Counted from the first letter of the stretch, positions 44,972 through 53,355 are shown. The stretch is 64,000 nucleotides of DNA from Chloroflexota bacterium (GCA_016191845.1 JACPVF010000005.1:62001-126000), one strand, 5' to 3'. The notes: a model not told the origin generated them from the letters alone. Made by a program: numbers and translations.

Positions 44972-46057
44972 CTAGTTGCGTCGCGCCCTTCGGGCGTTCG
45001 TACGCACGGTTTCGATCTGTTCTTCCGTTACTTCGCGTTCGAAAGAGCGGAATCCGCTCAAGCGAAAGCCATGCCGTTCGGCAATGGCGGTGATCTCCTG
45101 GACGCGTTCGACCGTGATATCCTTGCCCACGGTATAGTCCTCAAAACGGCCTTCCAGCGCCAGGGCCATGGTCTCGGCCATGCAGGCGTACGCCTTTCCG
45201 GGTGGAAAACCGAAGTTAAAATGGAAATTCACGGGGCCTGGCACATCTACCATTCCGCCGTCAATCACTAATATATCATTTCTTGCCGCGGCCACCATTG
45301 CAGAAACATCGCGGGGGCGGGCCACGTCGCATACCACGCTGCCGGGCAGCAGATGTTCCGGGCGGATGATGTCATGGATGGCGCTGGTCACGGTCAGGAT
45401 CAACTGCGCCCGCGAGAGGACATCCATCTTCGTGCTGGTCACCAGCTTGCTTTTGGCGCGGACCTGGAGCCGTTCCCGCAATTCTGCGAGTTTTTTCTCG
45501 TCCCGGGCCACGAGCAGCAGTTCGGCGGCCTCATCGGCCAGCAGTTCGGCGCACACGCGGCCGATCGCGCCGGTCGCACCGACCACCGCCACAGTGGCGT
45601 CTTTCATGGAAATGTCCATGATGCGGGCAGCGTCGCGGATAGCTTGGACGGCCAGCGCCACCGTGTAAGAGTCGCCCGTCGTGACGGGAACCGCCAGACG
45701 GTCCGCGATGGTGATGCCGGCGTCGCCCACCACCGAGGTGAAGGCGCCGAGTCCCAGGATGTCCGCTCCCAGTTTCTCGGCCAGGCGGCCGGTCTGGATA
45801 ATTTTACGATACACCGTGCGTACAGGCAATTCCATCATGCGGCGCGGCGTGAACGGGCAGGCGATGAACCAGCCCTTGATCTGCTTGCCGGTGGCCTGTG
45901 AGGTGATGCCCTCGATCTCCGAGATGTAAACGGGCGGGAAGTAGGTCGAGAAGAAATCGATCTGGCGCTCGTTCAGTACCTTTCCCAGAAAGGGAAATTT
46001 TCGGCTGACGTCGCGTTTGGGGTCGATGGGGTGGATGATGAACGCGAAAGAATCCAT
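44972..46057 (-). CDS. acyl-ACP reductase-like protein (cyanobacterial AAR family resemblance)
   Basis: The reading frame is open to 46522, but the ATG at 46057, 2 nt after the stop of the upstream gene, is the natural start; the longer N-terminus is low-complexity shadow sequence. The 361-residue product has a helical N-terminal region with LGLGAFTSVVGDAG and a Rossmann fold with VAVVGATGAIG (G160-G166). The C-terminal segment KAYACMAETMALALEGR carries C292. From memory, these match the cyanobacterial long-chain acyl-ACP reductase, which makes fatty aldehydes through a thioester on that cysteine. It sits directly after a beta-helix transferase and before signalling genes. The substrate is unproven, and a related SDR-type reductase is the main alternative. 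Confidence 0.75.
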   Translation of the reverse strand: MDSFAFIIHPIDPKRDVSRKFPFLGKVLNERQIDFFSTYFPPVYISEIEGITSQATGKQIKGWFIACPFTPRRMMELPVRTVYRKIIQTGRLAEKLGADILGLGAFTSVVGDAGITIADRLAVPVTTGDSYTVALAVQAIRDAARIMDISMKDATVAVVGATGAIGRVCAELLADEAAELLLVARDEKKLAELRERLQVRAKSKLVTSTKMDVLSRAQLILTVTSAIHDIIRPEHLLPGSVVCDVARPRDVSAMVAAARNDILVIDGGMVDVPGPVNFHFNFGFPPGKAYACMAETMALALEGRFEDYTVGKDITVERVQEITAIAERHGFRLSGFRSFEREVTEEQIETVRTNARRARRN

Positions 46058-46059
46058 GC

Positions 46060-47337
46060 CTACCACGACTCCGTATCCGCCTTGGTTTGGGGATGATAGG
46101 GAGTCTGGTGCATGTGCGCGGCTTTCATGCGGTGATGGTCGCTGTCCTCGAAGCGGATGTCGCGGTCGATGATACGGCGCTCCTTCGAGGCGGCCAGCAC
46201 CACGTCTGATTCGATGGTGCGGGCGGGGTAGACCAGCATGCCCGCACCGATGCGGCAGTTGTGACCTACGCAGCCGCCCATCACAGGGCGGTTGGAAATG
46301 CCCAGCTTGCCGTCGCCACTGATGGCGCGGATGGGGGCGGGGATCAGGTTGTAGTCGGTGAATGTGGAGCCCGCACCGATGAAGGTGTTGCGTCCCACCA
46401 CGCACATTTGCAGGCAGGTATTCTGCGCAATCATGGAGTTCTCCATCACGGTGGTCATGAACAACGCGGCGCGGAAGGGCAGGAAGGTACCGTCGCCTAC
46501 CACCGAGAGCATGATCTGACATCCCTGGCCGATGTTCACATTGTTGCCGATGATGCTGTTATCGATCACCGCACCTGCGTCAATATGGACATTATCGCCA
46601 ATGAATGTAGGACCCTTAATGACAACGCTTGGGTCGATCACGCAGTTCTTGCCAATCTTCACTACTTGAGAACACTCCAGAACCTGGCGTCCTTCATAAA
46701 TGGCTTTGCCAATAATCATGAGTTTGAAGGATAGCTCATCGTTGGCCTTCTTCTCGTAACGAGCTCCGCGCGCGAACAAGCCAAAGACCACATCTGCAAT
46801 ATAGATATGCACCCATGAGTCAATGGCCAACAGGGAGCGCAGAGGCACCTGAAAGACCAGGTCACCGCTCTTGTCAGCCATGTAGGTGGGGATGTGGTAA
46901 TAGCCAATCTCGCGCGCCTGCATGTCGATGACCAACGGCTCCACGTCGGCCACGGGGCCGTTGGGGTAGTACCACAGGTCGGCCAGGTATACACTCCCAG
47001 CAGGGGTATAGGAACTCGAAAGCGGCAGGGCGTGTTCACGGAAGGCTGGATCGTTCACCGAGAAGGCCGCTCGGGAGGCATGTTTGCGTTTTTTGGCCTC
47101 GGCAATGAAGGCGCTAATGTAGCCTTCGTCGAAGAAGAGGTTGTCGCGATAGGCCAGAGTAGGCTGACGGGTGGGCTGCAGGCGCTCGCCCGGGCGCAGT
47201 TCCTGCTCACTGGTCACATACGGGGCCAGCAAGTTACGTTGGTGCAGCCAAAGCGGGGTGTTTTGCACGCGCATTTCGCGGGCAGGCTCGCAGAAGGGCG
47301 CGATGATCTTCGGGGCGTTCAGGATTACCTTATGCAT
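46060..47337 (-). CDS. left-handed beta-helix (hexapeptide-repeat) transferase-like protein
   Basis: I use the ATG at 47337: TATAAT lies 6 nt upstream and the longer frame to 47481 crosses the preceding terminator and gene. The 425-residue product has an N-terminal region of about 210 residues of unknown fold (YRDNLFFDEGYISAFIAEAK). A long hexapeptide coil of about 150 residues follows (IGKNCVIDPSVVIKGPTFIG, then GNNVNIGQGCQIMLSVVGDG), then a short tail with DSDHHRMKAAHMHQ. Such coils usually carry acyltransferases or nucleotidyltransferase partners. Coupled to the acyl-reductase-like gene (2-nt gap), it could transfer or hold an acyl group. The N-terminal part is not one I recognise. Confidence 0.72.
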   Translation of the reverse strand: MHKVILNAPKIIAPFCEPAREMRVQNTPLWLHQRNLLAPYVTSEQELRPGERLQPTRQPTLAYRDNLFFDEGYISAFIAEAKKRKHASRAAFSVNDPAFREHALPLSSSYTPAGSVYLADLWYYPNGPVADVEPLVIDMQAREIGYYHIPTYMADKSGDLVFQVPLRSLLAIDSWVHIYIADVVFGLFARGARYEKKANDELSFKLMIIGKAIYEGRQVLECSQVVKIGKNCVIDPSVVIKGPTFIGDNVHIDAGAVIDNSIIGNNVNIGQGCQIMLSVVGDGTFLPFRAALFMTTVMENSMIAQNTCLQMCVVGRNTFIGAGSTFTDYNLIPAPIRAISGDGKLGISNRPVMGGCVGHNCRIGAGMLVYPARTIESDVVLAASKERRIIDRDIRFEDSDHHRMKAAHMHQTPYHPQTKADTESW

Positions 47338-47343
47338 GGGCTT

Positions 47344-47349
47344 ATTATA
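47344..47349 (-). promoter_or_regulatory. promoter of the beta-helix/acyl-reductase/kinase operon
   Basis: A perfect -10 box TATAAT on the minus strand lies 6 nt before the ATG at 47337, so the transcript would start at the start codon. It overlaps the tail of the upstream terminator. No good -35 box is visible. Confidence 0.55.
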
Positions 47350-47351
47350 AA

Positions 47352-47375
47352 CAAGAGCGGGTTTCCCCGCCCTTG
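47352..47375 (-). terminator. terminator hairpin of the PATAN/GTPase operon
   Basis: CAAGAGCGGG and CCCGCCCTTG pair with one mismatch, downstream of the V4R gene stop at 47390. Only a short TTT follows on the minus strand. Confidence 0.6.
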
Positions 47376-47389
47376 CAACCTCGTGAAAT

Positions 47390-48010
47390 TTATGGAATGG
47401 GTGTTTTTTCGATCTGGATCGTGCAGGCGGAGTCTCCGCGCGCGATGCACTGGTTTTCTTCCACGTTGAAGATCTTGCCACCGCTCATCCAGTAAAGCGA
47501 TTCCTGCAAAAGTCCCACCGCCATGTGGCAGACGGGTTCCTCAGTGTGACGTCCCCAGCACAGCGGACAACGCTCGATATGCCAGAGGAGATGGCGCTCT
47601 GTCTCCTCAAGGCGCACCACCTGGTCGGTGTGGTGGTTGAAGAGGTCCGCAAAGGCCTTGGCGCCTGTATGGAGTTTGGAGGAGAGCGGCAACAGTCGGA
47701 AAGCCATCTCGGTCAGCCCGATCATGGTCCCGTACTCGCGCAGGCCGTAGGTGAAAGTGGCCCGCCCGATGCGCAGGGCCAACCCTCGTCCACCCCGTGG
47801 ACCGTAGGCCTGTTCCAATGCCACGTGCAAGTCACTGATGGTCTGGAAGGGGAAGGCGCGATCCGTGGAAGCAGGGGGATAATTTCCGATGTAGTCGCTG
47901 TGAGAGGAAAGGTTCAAAACGGCGTGCAAGCCCGTGCGCCCGATGATCTCTTCCATGCCCAGTAGGATGATCCGCCCCATCTTCTGTGGATAAAAGAAGT
48001 CTCCACTCAT
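47390..48010 (-). CDS. V4R-domain protein
   Basis: This 206-residue protein ends in a V4R domain: HIERCPLCWGR, then PVCHMAVGLLQESLYW, then NVEENQCIARGDSACTIQI, with the spaced cysteines and histidines typical of the family. V4R domains are small-ligand-binding domains found in BchJ-like proteins, in XylR/DmpR-type sensors of aromatic compounds, and as stand-alone proteins beside signalling genes. The N-terminal 100 residues (GRIILLGMEEIIGRTGLHAV) are helical and probably dimerise. It overlaps the alpha/beta-hydrolase gene by 4 nt. The hydrolase product may be its ligand, but this is inference. Confidence 0.8.
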   Translation of the reverse strand: MSGDFFYPQKMGRIILLGMEEIIGRTGLHAVLNLSSHSDYIGNYPPASTDRAFPFQTISDLHVALEQAYGPRGGRGLALRIGRATFTYGLREYGTMIGLTEMAFRLLPLSSKLHTGAKAFADLFNHHTDQVVRLEETERHLLWHIERCPLCWGRHTEEPVCHMAVGLLQESLYWMSGGKIFNVEENQCIARGDSACTIQIEKTPIP

Positions 48011-48801
48011 GGGGCTGGCTCATCCAGAAAAGCCTTTAATTTTTGGCTGAATTCAGTCGGCTCTTCGAGCATGGAGAAATGGCCTGCTTTGGGAAAACGA
48101 ACGATCTGGGTTTGTGGGATCCCCGTCAACATGGGCTGCCACTGCATGGGGTGTACCACTTTGTCGCGATCCCCATACATGCCCATTGTGGGAATGTGGA
48201 CCTGGTTGAGCGATGGCCGCAAATCGGTGCGGCGCAGCGAGGCGATGGAGCGCAGGAAGGATTCGAGCGTGGTCCTGGACAGGTCACGGTCCATCATGTC
48301 TGGGAAGCGCGGGTCGCTGCAAATCTGGCGGGAGTAATAGTACTTCATCCACGCGCGGAAGGGGCTCATCAGGTTGAAAAGGAAGAATGCTACCGGACGG
48401 TAACCAGCCAGTTTCAGCAGCGGAGCCAGCGACGAGCCAACGATGGGCGAGCCGACCACCACCACTTTGCTGACCCGCTCGGGGTAGCGGATGGCGACCG
48501 AGAGGCTGACCGTGCCGCCCATGCTGTGTCCCACCAGAGGCGCTCGCACGATGCCGAGTTGTTCCATGAACTGGTTGACCAGGTCGACGAAGTCGTCGAC
48601 AGCATAGCTATCGCGCTTCTTGCCCGATTCGCCGAAGCCCCAAAAATCCAGTGCATAGGTGCGATAGAACGCACCAAGGAAGGCCATGGTTTCCTGCCAT
48701 AACCCCCACGATCCCAGCCAGCCGTGCAATAGAATCACCGGTCGTCCGCGGCCATAGACCTCGTAATGAACAATTCCCTGGTTGGTGGTGATGGAAGACA
48801 C
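48007..48801 (-). CDS. alpha/beta hydrolase with intact catalytic triad
   Basis: The protein has 264 residues. The oxyanion motif is VILLHGWLGSW, the nucleophile elbow GHSMGG (about residues 95-100), the acid loop GMYGDRDKVV and the histidine AGHFSMLEEP, all complete. It shares its opening (YGRGRP, LHGWxGSW, ALDFWGFGE) with the serine-less protein at 35443, so the two are paralogues in neighbouring operons. Esterases, lipases and lactonases of this shape cannot be told apart from sequence alone. It lies in the PATAN/GTPase/V4R operon, 21 nt after the GTPase stop. Confidence 0.85.
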   Translation of the reverse strand: MSSITTNQGIVHYEVYGRGRPVILLHGWLGSWGLWQETMAFLGAFYRTYALDFWGFGESGKKRDSYAVDDFVDLVNQFMEQLGIVRAPLVGHSMGGTVSLSVAIRYPERVSKVVVVGSPIVGSSLAPLLKLAGYRPVAFFLFNLMSPFRAWMKYYYSRQICSDPRFPDMMDRDLSRTTLESFLRSIASLRRTDLRPSLNQVHIPTMGMYGDRDKVVHPMQWQPMLTGIPQTQIVRFPKAGHFSMLEEPTEFSQKLKAFLDEPAP

Positions 48802-48822
48802 GCTGCTACGAAACCTGAATCT

Positions 48823-49362
48823 TTATTTGCCGTTTTCCATTTCCTCGAGGATGCTGTAGAGCAATTCGAGAAGAGTGGCCTTGACCGTGTTGCGGTCGGT
48901 GGCAACGCAGGGAAGGAGCTTGGTCTTGGGGTCGAGGCGCAGGGCGTGACGCATGTCGTCGATGTCCCAGGCATCTTCACGGTCCTGCTTGTTGGCGGCA
49001 ACCACGTAGGGGGTGGGGGCATAGGCGCGGAAGGTCTCCAGGATGGAGCGCGCTTCGCGGAAAGTCTCCGGGCGGGTGCTGTCGACCATGACGATGAAGC
49101 CGAGCATCCCCTCAGAGAGGATCTCCCACATGAAGTCGAAGCGCTTCTGACCGGGTGTGCCGAAGAGGTAGAGGACCAGGTCCTCGTCCACGGTGATGCG
49201 GCCGAAGTCCATGGCCACCGTCGTGTTGTCCTTGACCGTGCGCTCTTCCCTGGAAGAGATCTTCCGCTCGGTGGAGACGACGTCGATCTCGCTGACCGAC
49301 TGGATGAACTCCGTCTTGCCAGCGCTGAAGGGACCTGTTACCACCATTTTGACCGTTTGCAT
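48823..49362 (-). CDS. conservon-type (CvnD-like) small GTPase
   Basis: This 179-residue Ras-like GTPase has G1 GPFSAGKT (10-17), a threonine switch I, G3 in the strand LVLYLFGTPGQKRFDFMW, and G4 NKQD. The run TVAMDFGRITVDEDLVLYLF is the hallmark of the COG2229 group, best known as CvnD in Streptomyces conservons, where it works with a kinase-like protein, a roadblock protein and a DUF742 protein. Here the neighbour is a PATAN-domain protein instead. The glutamine after GTPG suggests slow intrinsic hydrolysis assisted by a partner. The gap to the upstream gene is 24 nt, so they are co-transcribed. Confidence 0.9.
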   Translation of the reverse strand: MQTVKMVVTGPFSAGKTEFIQSVSEIDVVSTERKISSREERTVKDNTTVAMDFGRITVDEDLVLYLFGTPGQKRFDFMWEILSEGMLGFIVMVDSTRPETFREARSILETFRAYAPTPYVVAANKQDREDAWDIDDMRHALRLDPKTKLLPCVATDRNTVKATLLELLYSILEEMENGK

Positions 49363-49386
49363 AAATATGATTCCTTCTATCCGGGA

Positions 49387-50193
49387 TTACATCGAGCGGA
49401 TACGACCGATCAATTTGTTGATCAGCGATTTCTGTTCGTTCTTGTCTTGGGTTGGGTAGGTCTTGGGGCTGGGCGGGACGACCACGCCTTCGGGTCGCAC
49501 GATCTCCACCAGCCCGGCCTGCAACAGGCCGTATACGATGCGGCGGATCTCCAGATCGTTCATCTTGCATGCTGCTGCGATCTGTTTCATCGTATTCTTC
49601 GGATTGATGTATTTGACGACGCGCCACTCTTCCACGTTCAGGTTGACGTTGGTCAGCGGGCGGTCGGTGAATTTGAGTGCCATCTCGAGGCTGGGGATCT
49701 CGTCCTGCAATTGCTCCCATTCGCGCAATTGGCGAGAGCCTTCGATGATGATGTTCTCCAGGTCGAGCCGCACGTTGATGCGGTCCTCAGGGGCCAGCAT
49801 GTCGGCCTCGAAGCGGAAGATGCCCTCCACCCAGGTGAACAGGCGGCGGATGATCTCGGTGAAGTAGGCCTGCAGGTTGAGGAGGATGTCCTCCTGGGTG
49901 ACGTACCCAGCATTGATCAGCAGCAGGCCAAGTTCCTTGTCGGTCATCGCGCCGGCGCGCTCGGTGATGGCACGATACTGGTTGGCGCTCAGTTTGTTGG
50001 CGCGGTGCAACACAGCCGCCAGGGTACTTTCCTCGCGGCCAATGCGTGCATACGCCAACTTCCCTTCGCGGAAGGAGACATAGGCCTGCTCATTGGGACC
50101 ATCCACAATGAGAGTCCCCGTTTTACTTGCAAGGTTGATCAGATTGAGCAGTTGGGTGATCGTAAAATCGCGTAAATTTCCGCGCAACGCCAT
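49387..50193 (-). CDS. PATAN (DUF4388) domain protein with C-terminal winged-helix region
   Basis: The protein has 268 residues. The N-terminus MALRGNLRDFTITQLLNLIN, followed by KTGTLIVDG and an EGKLAYAR strand, is the PATAN/DUF4388 fold, with its helical insertion around residues 60-150 (KELGLLLINAGYVTQEDILL). The C-terminal 100 residues look like a winged helix (MKQIAAACKMNDLEIRRIVY). PATAN proteins are found fused to or beside receivers and small GTPases and are probable interaction modules of signalling complexes. It is the first gene of its operon, behind a near-consensus promoter, and is the most likely direct partner of the GTPase encoded next. Confidence 0.85.
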   Translation of the reverse strand: MALRGNLRDFTITQLLNLINLASKTGTLIVDGPNEQAYVSFREGKLAYARIGREESTLAAVLHRANKLSANQYRAITERAGAMTDKELGLLLINAGYVTQEDILLNLQAYFTEIIRRLFTWVEGIFRFEADMLAPEDRINVRLDLENIIIEGSRQLREWEQLQDEIPSLEMALKFTDRPLTNVNLNVEEWRVVKYINPKNTMKQIAAACKMNDLEIRRIVYGLLQAGLVEIVRPEGVVVPPSPKTYPTQDKNEQKSLINKLIGRIRSM

Positions 50194-50209
50194 AGAAGGG
50201 CCTCAATAA

Positions 50210-50265
50210 ACCCCTCGGTGAGGGGTGGATAGGAGGATTATACTTGCAAGGGGTATAAGCGTCAA
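50210..50265 (-). promoter_or_regulatory. promoter and leader hairpin of the PATAN/GTPase operon
   Basis: On the minus strand TTGACG (50260-50265) and TATAAT (50237-50242) are separated by 17 bp, close to the sigma-70 consensus. The leader then contains a hairpin with arms ACCCCTC and GAGGGGT (50210-50226). Confidence 0.75.
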
Positions 50266-50384
50266 TTAAAGGGGCTTGTTTTTTGGTTTACAAGGATGCA
50301 AACGCGCAAATGGGCTTTTGGTACTCCCTGCCCGGGGCGCTCGGGGATTCATGATATAGTTGCCCGAACCCAAAAGGAGGTACC

Positions 50385-51764
50385 ATGCGATTAAGGTCAT
50401 TTTATCTGCTGCTGACCCTGTTCGCGCTGATGTTCCTGCCGCTCCAAACCGTGGCGGCTGCTCCCGCCGCGGACGTGGGGAACGACACCGCGACCCTCGA
50501 TTTCCCCAACACCATCACTTTCTCGGCCAACCTGACGGTCAGTTCGACCATCACCTCGGTCATGCTCGAATACGGCACCGAACAGCAAACCTGTGGACAG
50601 GTGGTTGCCAAGTCCTATCCACAGTTCACTCCTGCTGCCAGCCTGCAGGTCGAGTGGACCTGGGACATGCGCCAGAGCGGATCCCTGCCGCCCGGGGCCA
50701 CCATTTGGTGGCGCTGGCACGTCACCGACGAGTCGGGCAAGGAAACCGTTTCCGAGAAGAAGACCGTCACCTGGCTGGATAACGTCCACCCGTGGCAGAC
50801 CATCACCTCAGGCGACCTGCGCCTGCACTGGTATGGCTTCGATAAATCCTTCGCGCAGGAGATGCTCAATTCGGGCGTGGGCGGACTTGAATTCAACGCC
50901 ACGCAATCGGGCTTGAAGACCGATGCGCCCATCGACCTGTACGTGTATGCCGATTACAACGACATGCGTGATGCCATCCTCTACGAGCCTTCGTGGACGG
51001 GCGGCATGGCTTTCCCTGAACACAACATCGTCATCATGGGCACCTCCTCGGGTGCCGACACCAACTGGGACAAGAGCACCGTTGTCCATGAGTTGACGCA
51101 CGTGCTGGTCGGTCATCTCACCTTCTCCTGTCTGGGCGATGTCCCCACCTGGCTCAACGAAGGCCTGGCCGTCTACTCCGAAGGTGATCTCGACCCGAAC
51201 TCTGCTGCACAGTTGAATGACGCCATCCAAAACAACGACCTGCTCACAGTTCGTTCGCTCAGTGTGGGTTTCTCCGAGGTGGCAGACAAGGCCAGCCTGT
51301 CCTACAGCCAGTCGTACAGCATCGTCAAATTCCTGATCGAGACCTATGGTCAGAGCAAGATGACCAGCCTGCTCGAGGGGTTGCGCGATGGCTCCACTGT
51401 AGATGACGCCCTGCTCAAGGTTTACGGCTTCGACGTGGACGGCCTGGAAGATGCCTGGCGCGCCGCCATTGGCGCGGACCCCCGGCCTGTCTCCGTGCAA
51501 CCAACCGCCCAGCCCACCCCGACAGTGGTCCCCACCTATGCGCCCGTCTCGGGCGCGCCGTTGGCCGTGACCCCCACGCCGTACGTCGTGCCCACTTCCT
51601 CGTCCAACGGGAATCCCACGACACCGACGTTCTCGCCCTCGGGCCCGCCGCCCATGCTGACGATTGCCCTGCTGTGTTTCTGCTGCGTCTTCGGCCTGTT
51701 GATCGGCGTGATCGTGCTGGGCGTTGTCTTGGCTCAGCGTCGTAAAGGAGGAAACAATGGCTAA
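50385..51764 (+). CDS. membrane-anchored peptidase-MA-like metallohydrolase
   Basis: This 459-residue protein has a signal peptide (about 1-26). After a beta-sandwich region of about 110 residues, the catalytic domain carries HELTH (H235, E236, H239) and E259 in PTWLNEGLAVYSEGD, the gluzincin arrangement of the peptidase-MA family. A Pro/Thr-rich linker (about 365-430) leads to one C-terminal membrane helix (LTIALLCFCCVFGLLIGVIV) and a basic tail, so the enzyme is held on the outer face. TATAGT (50355) and AAAAGGAGG precede the ATG. It overlaps the binding-protein gene by 8 nt. The substrate is unknown. Confidence 0.82.
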   Translation: MRLRSFYLLLTLFALMFLPLQTVAAAPAADVGNDTATLDFPNTITFSANLTVSSTITSVMLEYGTEQQTCGQVVAKSYPQFTPAASLQVEWTWDMRQSGSLPPGATIWWRWHVTDESGKETVSEKKTVTWLDNVHPWQTITSGDLRLHWYGFDKSFAQEMLNSGVGGLEFNATQSGLKTDAPIDLYVYADYNDMRDAILYEPSWTGGMAFPEHNIVIMGTSSGADTNWDKSTVVHELTHVLVGHLTFSCLGDVPTWLNEGLAVYSEGDLDPNSAAQLNDAIQNNDLLTVRSLSVGFSEVADKASLSYSQSYSIVKFLIETYGQSKMTSLLEGLRDGSTVDDALLKVYGFDVDGLEDAWRAAIGADPRPVSVQPTAQPTPTVVPTYAPVSGAPLAVTPTPYVVPTSSSNGNPTTPTFSPSGPPPMLTIALLCFCCVFGLLIGVIVLGVVLAQRRKGGNNG

Positions 51765-53343
51765 TCTGAAGAAAATCATAGCGGCCTTGTTCAGCCTGGC
51801 CTTGGTTGTGACCCTGGTCAGTTCTGGCACGGCGCGCGCCGCCGCCCGGGTCGATGTCCCGATGAACCAGGCGTTGGTGCTCGAAGGCGGCGAGTCGACC
51901 AACCCGCGTGAGTATGATCCTGCCACCACGCACGGTTCGGGCGACAAGCGCCTCTACAGCGGATTGGTCTCCTTCGATCCGCGCCTCAATCTGACGCCCG
52001 ATTTGGCCGAGACCTGGGATGTGAACGCTGACGGCACGGTCTATACCTTCCATCTGCGCCCGAACGCCGTCTTCCACGATGGCCGCCCCGTGACTGCGGG
52101 TGACTTTGTCTACTCGTGGGAGCGCGCCCTCAGTCCAGCCTTGGCCTCAGATACCGCCCTGACCTATCTCGGTGACATCGTCGGTGCGAAGGAAATGGCT
52201 GCGGGCCAGGCCGACCACGTCAGCGGCTTGCGTGCCGTGGACGACCACACGCTCGAAGTCACCATCGATGCGCCCAAACCGTACTTCCTGCTCAAACTGA
52301 CCTATCCCACCGCCTTCGTCGTGGACAAGAAAAATGTCGAATCGGGTTCGGAGTGGTATCGTCAGCCCAACGGCACGGGGCCGTACAAGCTGATCGAGTG
52401 GACCAGCTTCCAGCGTATGGTCTATCAGGCCAACGCCGACTTCTACCTTGGCACACCGTCCATCCCGTATGTGGTCGTCAACCTGTATTCGGGCGACAGC
52501 CAGCGCCTGTACGAATCGGGCGAGGTGGACATCACCAGTGTTTATTCCATCGAGCGCTTTACCGACCCGACCGAGCCGCTGCACAACGAGCTTCTCACGG
52601 GTGTGAACCTGTGTACCAGCTACGTGGTCTTCGACAACACCCGCCCACCCTTCGACGATGTCAACGTGCGCAAGGCTTTCAGCATGGCCTTCAACCGTCA
52701 GCAATACATCGACGTGGTCATGCGCGGACATGCGCTGCCTGCCATTGGCCTGTATCCGCCCGGGCTGCCTGGATTCAACATCGCGCTCCAGGGCCTGCCC
52801 TATGATCCCGCTGCGGCGCGCGACCTGCTCAAACAATCCAAGTATGGCACGAACCTTCCGCCTATCGTCTACACCAATAGCGGACTCGGCAGTTACGTCA
52901 GTGCGGACGTGGCCGCCCTGATCCAGATGTGGGAGCAGAACCTGGGCGTGACCATCACGGTCGAGAACATCGAGCCGAATTACTATCTGGAGTCGATCTA
53001 TTCGGGTAACCACGGCCAGATCTTTGACGGCGGCTGGTGTGCCGACTACCCCGACCCTGAGAATTTTGCGGATGTGCTCTTCCACACGGGCTCGCAGCAG
53101 AATAATGGCGGCTACTCCAACCCTGCGTTGGATGCCATCCTCGAACAGGCCCGCACCGAACGCGACGTGACCCAGCGCATCGCGCTCTATCAGCAGGCCG
53201 AGCAGATGATCGTGGACGACGCGCCCGTTCTGTTCACCGTGCATTACCTGAGTTATCAACTGGTTAAACCCTATGTGAAGGGCTACGTCTTCACCCCCAT
53301 CGATATTCCGATCGAACGATATATGTGGTTGGAAGGAAAATAA
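51757..53343 (+). CDS. ABC transporter solute-binding protein, family 5 (oligopeptide/dipeptide type)
   Basis: The ATG at 51757 follows AAAGGAGG; the frame opens earlier but this start begins a clean signal peptide (MANLKKIIAALFSLALVVTL, cleavage near ARA). The 528-residue product has the family 5 features: LETWD-like LAETWDVNADGTVYTFHLRP, FHDGRPVTAGDFVYSWERAL, and the late GGWCADYPDPENF. There is no lipobox, so it may be released or held by another factor. No permease or ATPase gene accompanies it in the window. Its coupling to a surface peptidase suggests uptake of peptides produced outside the cell. Confidence 0.87.
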   Translation: MANLKKIIAALFSLALVVTLVSSGTARAAARVDVPMNQALVLEGGESTNPREYDPATTHGSGDKRLYSGLVSFDPRLNLTPDLAETWDVNADGTVYTFHLRPNAVFHDGRPVTAGDFVYSWERALSPALASDTALTYLGDIVGAKEMAAGQADHVSGLRAVDDHTLEVTIDAPKPYFLLKLTYPTAFVVDKKNVESGSEWYRQPNGTGPYKLIEWTSFQRMVYQANADFYLGTPSIPYVVVNLYSGDSQRLYESGEVDITSVYSIERFTDPTEPLHNELLTGVNLCTSYVVFDNTRPPFDDVNVRKAFSMAFNRQQYIDVVMRGHALPAIGLYPPGLPGFNIALQGLPYDPAAARDLLKQSKYGTNLPPIVYTNSGLGSYVSADVAALIQMWEQNLGVTITVENIEPNYYLESIYSGNHGQIFDGGWCADYPDPENFADVLFHTGSQQNNGGYSNPALDAILEQARTERDVTQRIALYQQAEQMIVDDAPVLFTVHYLSYQLVKPYVKGYVFTPIDIPIERYMWLEGK

Positions 53344-53355
53344 CCCCCCACCCAT

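Noticed and set aside
46058-46522. 155-residue N-terminal extension of the acyl-ACP-reductase-like protein
   Set aside because: The extension is Arg/His/Pro-rich shadow sequence of the beta-helix transferase gene; the ATG two nt after that gene's stop gives a protein of family length.
47338-47481. 48-residue extension of the beta-helix transferase
   Set aside because: It crosses the upstream terminator hairpin and the V4R gene; TATAAT lies 6 nt before the internal ATG at 47337.
48766-50175. Long plus-strand open frame of 469 codons opposite the GTPase and PATAN genes
   Set aside because: It spans two well-identified genes and their gap; composition is typical of an antisense shadow.
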